A stretch of 9,898 bases of DNA from positions 2,870 to 12,767 of the forward strand of contig PBPF01000040.1 of assembly GCA_002724615.1 (NCBI GenBank), given 5' to 3'. The DNA comes from Verrucomicrobiales bacterium. GTDB lineage: Bacteria > Verrucomicrobiota > Verrucomicrobiia > Limisphaerales > UBA1100. The notes below the pieces were generated by a model, which worked only from the letters and a program-made list of their open reading frames with translations, ran no database searches and had not been told where the DNA came from. A program made the translations under genes and the position numbers. Positions 7,028 through 9,898 of this stretch are shown piece after piece. The number at the start of each line of letters is the position of its first letter. The stretch's first letter is position 1.

Positions 7028-7536
7028 AGCAACTCCTTTTAATCTTTATCGTTTCTCTGGCCGGCTGTGTGGGGCCGGGCAATAACGCGCCGGACTTCGT
7101 GATGCGAAACGGGATGTACTATCACGCGGCGACCGGCGAGCCATATAACGGTACATTCGACTACACTTCAGAAGGTAGCCGTTACCGTGGCACGATTGCC
7201 AGTGGCAAGCGTGAGGGAGTGTTTGCCGAGTGGTATCCCGGTGGTCGCAAGAAGTTTGAGATTCCTTATCGGAATAACCGCCCAGACGGAAGGGCGGTCA
7301 CATGGTTTGAAAATGGAGAGGTGCGTTCGGACATCACTTTCGCGAACAACCGGTTGGTCAGGGGAGTGACTTACTCATCTGATGGTCGGGAGGCCAGCCG
7401 CATCACCGACGGCACTGGTACATTGACTGCGTATTTTAACAATGGCCGGCCCAGTTGGGAGAAAACCTATCAGGATGGGGTGCGCGTCCGTCAGCGAATC
7501 TTCCACGACGATGGCACTCTTAAGTCGGAGAACTAA
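7024..7536 (+). CDS. Lipoprotein with MORN/YwqK-like repeats, 170 residues
   Basis: The N-terminus MKQLLLIFIVSLAGC is a classical lipoprotein signal peptide with lipobox LAGC, so Cys15 should be lipidated. The mature part is built of short beta-hairpin units of the MORN-variant type (PF07661-like, as in the YwqK antitoxin family). The pattern is Gly-x-x-x-Gly-x-x-x-x-Trp-Tyr-x-x-Gly-Gly, seen at about 60-80 (SGKREGVFAEWYPGGRKKFE), 88-103 (DGRAVTWFENGEVRSD), and more weakly at 110-122 and 132-148. The start is fixed by the ATGA overlap with the preceding Sel1-repeat gene, which implies translational coupling. No toxin gene is next to it, so an antitoxin role is not supported. A structural or binding role with the Sel1-repeat protein in the envelope is inference. 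No family-specific name can be given. Confidence 0.88.
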   Translation: MKQLLLIFIVSLAGCVGPGNNAPDFVMRNGMYYHAATGEPYNGTFDYTSEGSRYRGTIASGKREGVFAEWYPGGRKKFEIPYRNNRPDGRAVTWFENGEVRSDITFANNRLVRGVTYSSDGREASRITDGTGTLTAYFNNGRPSWEKTYQDGVRVRQRIFHDDGTLKSEN

Positions 7537-7561
7537 AAAACCCCGCCTGTGGATGGCGGGG
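7535..7561 (-). terminator. Intrinsic terminator of the minus-strand gene at 7581-8207
   Basis: CCCCGCC (7541-7547) pairs with GGCGGGG (7555-7561) around a 7-nt loop. Read on the minus strand, the stem is followed directly by six Ts (7540-7535), so it is a strong terminator for the minus-strand gene ending at 7581. The T-run overlaps the TAA stop codon (7534-7536) of the convergent plus-strand lipoprotein gene. On the plus strand the stem is followed only by TCGTGTGTTT, so it is weaker in that direction but may also slow polymerase there. Confidence 0.85.
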
Positions 7562-7580
7562 TCGTGTGTTTAAAGATGTT

Positions 7581-8207
7581 TTAGTAGAGCAGCTTTTTCC
7601 AGCTCTTGCCGCCCTTTTTCTCGATGGTCTTAAGTTCTTTTTGGCGCTCCTTCAGGATGCTAGCCATCTCGCGCTTTACCAGCGTCCAGTTGATGCGGCG
7701 CAGGTTCTTGCGGTAGGCGTCGGTGGCCTCCTCGCGGAAGAACCGTGGGCCACCTGAGTACCCCGCTTGTTGGAAGCGGTGGATCGAGATTTTCTCGAGC
7801 AGCGTAAACTGTTGCCGCGGGCGCCCGCGTGTCTTCGTCGGAAACGTGCTGTACGGTGTGCCGTTGTTTTCCAGCCACTGGCTGAATGCCGCCATCAGGT
7901 CCGGCTTGGTGGCCGCCCAGTTGACTCGGAAGGTATGGCTAGTGGAGGGGCCACCGTTGCGGGCTGCTTTGCCGCCGGTTTCCGTCAAGGCCCCTTCCTT
8001 GCGAGGGCTCTTCTTTGCCTTGGACACAAAATCGCGATTTTCCTTATTGGACAGGAACGGGCCTTGGCCACTGCCAAGTTCACGGTCCAGTTCCCAAAGG
8101 AATATACGATTGATGACAGTTTTTGGGAGCTTGGATAAATCTGAGAAGTCCCAGTCTGCTTTGCCGAGCGACTCTTTGCTCCAAGTCTTCAGTTTTGTTG
8201 TTTCCAT
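7581..8207 (-). CDS. Basic soluble protein of unknown function, 208 residues, AT-hook-like motif
   Basis: I cannot name this protein. It has no signal peptide or membrane segment and is probably cytoplasmic. Residues 19-46 (WDFSDLSKLPKTVINRIFLW, then ELDRELGSG) are acidic/aromatic and probably helical. Residues 60-90 are Lys-, Gly- and Ser-rich and probably disordered. Residues 92-114 (TFRVNWAATKPDLMAAFSQW) look like a short beta-helix unit. The motif TKTRGRPRQQ at 124-133 contains the RGRPR core of an AT-hook. Residues 135-208 are helical and very basic at the end (KSWKKLLY). I have a vague memory of small verrucomicrobial hypothetical proteins with a similar 'DFS-LP ... WE-RE ... WL' layout, but cannot confirm it. 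A nucleic-acid-binding role is inference from charge and the AT-hook-like core. The gene has its own terminator (7535-7561) and an AT-rich upstream region, so it is probably monocistronic. No Shine-Dalgarno sequence precedes the ATG. Confidence 0.82.
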   Translation of the reverse strand: METTKLKTWSKESLGKADWDFSDLSKLPKTVINRIFLWELDRELGSGQGPFLSNKENRDFVSKAKKSPRKEGALTETGGKAARNGGPSTSHTFRVNWAATKPDLMAAFSQWLENNGTPYSTFPTKTRGRPRQQFTLLEKISIHRFQQAGYSGGPRFFREEATDAYRKNLRRINWTLVKREMASILKERQKELKTIEKKGGKSWKKLLY

Positions 8208-8451
8208 GTTGATAGGCCCGACGCCATGCGCCGGGGGATGCGTTGTGGTCAGCCGTTAATCTCGGTTCAGACGGAAAAAAGTCAAGCCATGTTTCTTATA
8301 AAAGCTAATTATGTATTCCTTAGCATAGTTAATGTATTTGAATACATCAATGCAGTGCCGCCAAGCTGTCCTCCTGAGGCAAAAATTGAATGAAGCGAGA
8401 AGCAATAAAATGGTCGTTTCCATGGCAAGTGCTTCCGAGTACGCTGGTGGC
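8208..8451. other. 244-bp divergent intergenic region with AT-rich core
   Basis: This gap separates the minus-strand 208-residue gene from the plus-strand membrane-protein gene, so promoters in both directions should lie here. Its centre (about 8270-8350) is clearly AT-rich compared with the GC-rich surroundings. On the minus strand a TTGACT -35-like box at 8285-8280 lies about 18 nt from a poor GATTAA at 8261-8256. An operator-like array is annotated separately. Reading frames crossing the right part extend the membrane-protein frame upstream of its signal sequence (in-frame ATGs at 8332, 8350, 8410 and 8422) and are judged non-coding. Confidence 0.6.
8311..8347. promoter_or_regulatory. Operator-like array of ATGTATT half-sites
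   Basis: ATGTATT occurs at 8311-8317 and 8332-8338, exactly 21 bp apart (about two helical turns). AATACAT at 8341-8347 is its inverted copy, making a perfect 7+7 bp inverted repeat with a 2-bp spacer at 8332-8347. An upstream direct copy plus an inverted pair is typical of a binding site for a dimeric transcription factor. The array lies between divergent genes and could control either. No known regulator site is recognised. Confidence 0.45.
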
Positions 8452-9393
8452 ATGAGATTGTGCGGGATCGGTTTCTGGATGCTGCTGTCGATGGGGGCGT
8501 TGGCGGCGGAACCGGTTGGTGTGCTGGACCGGTTGACGGGAATGTTTTCGGACTTGGCGGGTGCACTGGTGTCGTTGGCTACGGCCGTGGCATGGTGGGG
8601 CTTGGGAATGGCAGGGTTGGGATTCGTGATGGGTGGCTTGGGGGCGTTCTTGCTGTGGAGGGCCATGCGAAACCAGAGCTGGCTTGATGGCCCTTGGGAA
8701 TGGTGCAAAAAGGTGCGTTGGATTTGGGCCGTGTTGCTGGTGGTCTTATTTTCACTTGGTGGATGCAGCTCGGGCTTGGTTTGGGGCGCGGGGCATGGCG
8801 CGAAGACTTGGGTGCTTGAAGGACAGTTTCTCGAGAAATCTGCCGGCCACTTATATGCAACCTTGATGATTTTCCGTGCGGAGGCCCGGCAGGAGGCAGG
8901 TGCCCCAGCGCAGTTGCTGGAAAAGGACATCGGCCGCGTGATCGGCGCCGCTCGGCAGGCACAGGAGCTTGGAGAACAAGCGGCGCAAATCGAGGCGCGC
9001 GCGCGGGAACGTTTCCGCTCTTGGGCAGAGGATCAAAAGATGACGGGGGTCAAGCGATGGTTGCTGGAGCACGTGATGGAATTTCTATGGACCGAACAGG
9101 CCATGGTGCAGTTGGATGACAACGAGGCGGCCGCGCTCATAAAGCAGGCAGCCGCGCTTGACCAACCGGAGGACGAGCGCGAGGTTGCACGACGCGCGAT
9201 GGAGCGGGTGACAGCAGGCTTCGAGACTGCCGCAGTCCAGTACATTCACTCAAATGTGATGGCCATTCTGTGGCCAATCATCATCGGTACACTTTTCTTT
9301 TCGTTCCTCCCGTTGTTTCTATTTTGGGTCTCATGGTGGTTAAAAGGCAGTCCGTCAAAGCCCCCTGCCGAGGAACCGCCGCCAGCCGTATGA
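8452..9393 (+). CDS. Multi-pass membrane protein of unknown function, 313 residues
   Basis: Residues 1-19 form a signal-peptide-like segment (MRLCGIGFWMLLSMGALAAE) with an AxA-type cleavage site. This is why the ATG at 8452 is preferred over in-frame ATGs at 8332, 8350, 8410 and 8422. Hydrophobic segments follow at about 38-69 (Gly-rich, long enough for one kinked or two short helices), 90-112, and 270-297 near the C-terminus. Between 113 and 268 lies a charged, Ala-, Glu- and Gln-rich domain that should be helical and possibly coiled-coil (for example QAQELGEQAAQIEARARERF). The tail is Pro- and Glu-rich. The third hydrophobic segment ends LFSLGGCSSG, a canonical lipobox inside the protein. 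No family is recognised and no catalytic motif is visible. The next gene on the strand starts 94 bp downstream, but no link in function is evident. Confidence 0.82.
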   Translation: MRLCGIGFWMLLSMGALAAEPVGVLDRLTGMFSDLAGALVSLATAVAWWGLGMAGLGFVMGGLGAFLLWRAMRNQSWLDGPWEWCKKVRWIWAVLLVVLFSLGGCSSGLVWGAGHGAKTWVLEGQFLEKSAGHLYATLMIFRAEARQEAGAPAQLLEKDIGRVIGAARQAQELGEQAAQIEARARERFRSWAEDQKMTGVKRWLLEHVMEFLWTEQAMVQLDDNEAAALIKQAAALDQPEDEREVARRAMERVTAGFETAAVQYIHSNVMAILWPIIIGTLFFSFLPLFLFWVSWWLKGSPSKPPAEEPPPAV

Positions 9394-9413
9394 TTCTTTT
9401 TGCATCACCAAAA

Positions 9414-9427
9414 GTGCGCTTGCGCAC
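9414..9427. repeat. Small inverted repeat after the membrane-protein gene
   Basis: GTGCGC at 9414-9419 and GCGCAC at 9422-9427 form a perfect inverted repeat with a 2-bp centre. On the plus strand no T-run follows. On the minus strand it is followed by TTTT only, so it is a poor terminator in either direction. It may be a protein-binding site or chance in GC-rich DNA. Confidence 0.3.
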
Positions 9428-9487
9428 CGGCTGCCTTCGGTCCAGAATCCGCGCGCGTCCAGTATTATTGAACCGGATAGATTAATC

Positions 9488-9898
9488 ATGATTCGCAAAT
9501 CCAAGATAATTATTGCGGTCGCCAGCGTGGCCAGTTTTACCGGTCAGGCGGCTGACCCGGCGTTGATTGCCAAGGGCAAGCTTCTGTTTGTCACCAAAAT
9601 CTGCTCGCAGTGCCACCAGTACGACAAGAATGTGCCCGCGCCGGCGGGCATCGCGCTCAAGGCACCCTCGTTCGTGGGTGGTATCTGGGGCAAGGAAAGC
9701 GAGGTGACCGTTGGTGTAGGTGGCCCCAAGAAAAAGGTTAAGGTCGACTTGGCCTACTTCAATGAGTCCGTGCGCGAACCGGGCAAGCTGGTGAAGGTGG
9801 GCGCAGTGGCAGCCATGCCGCAGGTGCCGCTGGTGAGTGATGACGAGCTCAAAGCGCTGGCGGCATACGTCGAGTCGCTTGGCAGTGGCAAGGGCCCG
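9488..9898 (+). CDS. Secreted monohaem c-type cytochrome, COX2-like class, 5' part
   Basis: The 137 residues in the window start with a signal peptide (MIRKSKIIIAVASVASFTGQ, cleavage near Ala21-Ala22), so the protein acts in the periplasm as an electron carrier or as part of a respiratory enzyme. The haem c attachment motif CSQCH is at residues 39-43. APSFVGGIWGKE, then VDLAYFNESVREPGKLVKVG and AAMPQVPLVSDDELKALAAY follow the pattern of the cytochrome c domain at the C-terminus of some cytochrome oxidase subunit II proteins. The Met in AAMP is the expected distal haem ligand. Here there is no cupredoxin or membrane helices before it, so it is a free-standing version or the first domain of a longer protein. 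The frame is open at the window's right edge, with KALAAYVESL near the end suggesting the domain is almost complete. No clear Shine-Dalgarno sequence is present; the ATG is fixed by the signal peptide. Confidence 0.92.
   Translation, partial: MIRKSKIIIAVASVASFTGQAADPALIAKGKLLFVTKICSQCHQYDKNVPAPAGIALKAPSFVGGIWGKESEVTVGVGGPKKKVKVDLAYFNESVREPGKLVKVGAVAAMPQVPLVSDDELKALAAYVESLGSGKGP

Noticed and set aside
7024..7536. Toxin-antitoxin system based on the YwqK-like repeats.
   Set aside because: The protein is a lipoprotein coupled to a Sel1-repeat gene, and no toxin-like gene is adjacent; MORN-variant repeats are widespread outside antitoxins.
8332..8451. Upstream extension of the membrane-protein gene to ATGs at 8332, 8350, 8410 or 8422.
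   Set aside because: The extension would bury the signal peptide behind up to 40 residues and run over the operator-like array; no start there has a good ribosome binding site.
8256..8930. Minus-strand reading frame of about 224 codons opposite the membrane-protein gene.
   Set aside because: It has low-complexity, Pro- and Thr-rich sequence with no signal or domain, while the plus strand encodes a coherent signal peptide, membrane helices and helical domain.
9463..9483. TATTAT and TAGATT as -10 boxes for the cytochrome gene.
   Set aside because: No -35-like sequence lies at the right distance, and TAGATT would place the transcription start at or inside the start codon.

Overview
The window is chromosomal-looking DNA of high GC content with short intergenic gaps and no mobile element, tRNA, rRNA or CRISPR array that I can see. 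The gene mix suggests a free-living Gram-negative bacterium of the Verrucomicrobiota/Planctomycetota type. It has a secreted protein made of many Sel1 repeats, lipoproteins with classical lipoboxes, a single-haem cytochrome of cytochrome-oxidase-subunit-II type, several large proteins of unknown function, and mostly starts without a Shine-Dalgarno sequence. The phylum is an inference from gene style; no marker gene is present.

Layout from left to right. Positions 1-738 (minus strand, cut by the window edge) hold the N-terminal 246 residues of a class I DAHP synthase, the first enzyme of the shikimate pathway. It is divergent from a plus-strand pair: an 848-residue membrane-anchored protein with a TPR-like segment (834-3380) and a 301-residue lipoprotein (3471-4376). 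A 272-bp gap (4377-4648) follows. It holds several predicted RNA helices, including a possible pseudoknot, and ends in a strong intrinsic terminator 61 bp before the next gene. This arrangement fits a structured leader, a small RNA, or the 3' end of the upstream operon. Next come a 792-residue secreted Sel1-repeat protein (4649-7027) and, overlapping its stop codon by ATGA, a 170-residue lipoprotein with MORN/YwqK-like repeats (7024-7536). A hairpin at 7535-7561 ends the convergent minus-strand gene at 7581-8207, an unrecognised basic 208-residue protein with an AT-hook-like motif. An AT-rich gap (8208-8451) with an operator-like array separates it from a 313-residue multi-pass membrane protein (8452-9393). 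The window ends inside a secreted c-type cytochrome (9488 onward).

How the genes may work together. Four consecutive plus-strand genes (834-7536) all encode exported or envelope-anchored products, two of them lipoproteins and two rich in protein-protein interaction repeats. An envelope-associated assembly is possible but is inference from repeat type and co-orientation only. The flanking DAHP synthase and cytochrome look like ordinary metabolic genes with no visible functional link to this block. I did not find a demonstrable new system. The best leads are the structured intergenic region at 4400-4590, the coupled Sel1/MORN-like pair, the operator-like array at 8311-8347, and the membrane protein with an embedded lipobox.
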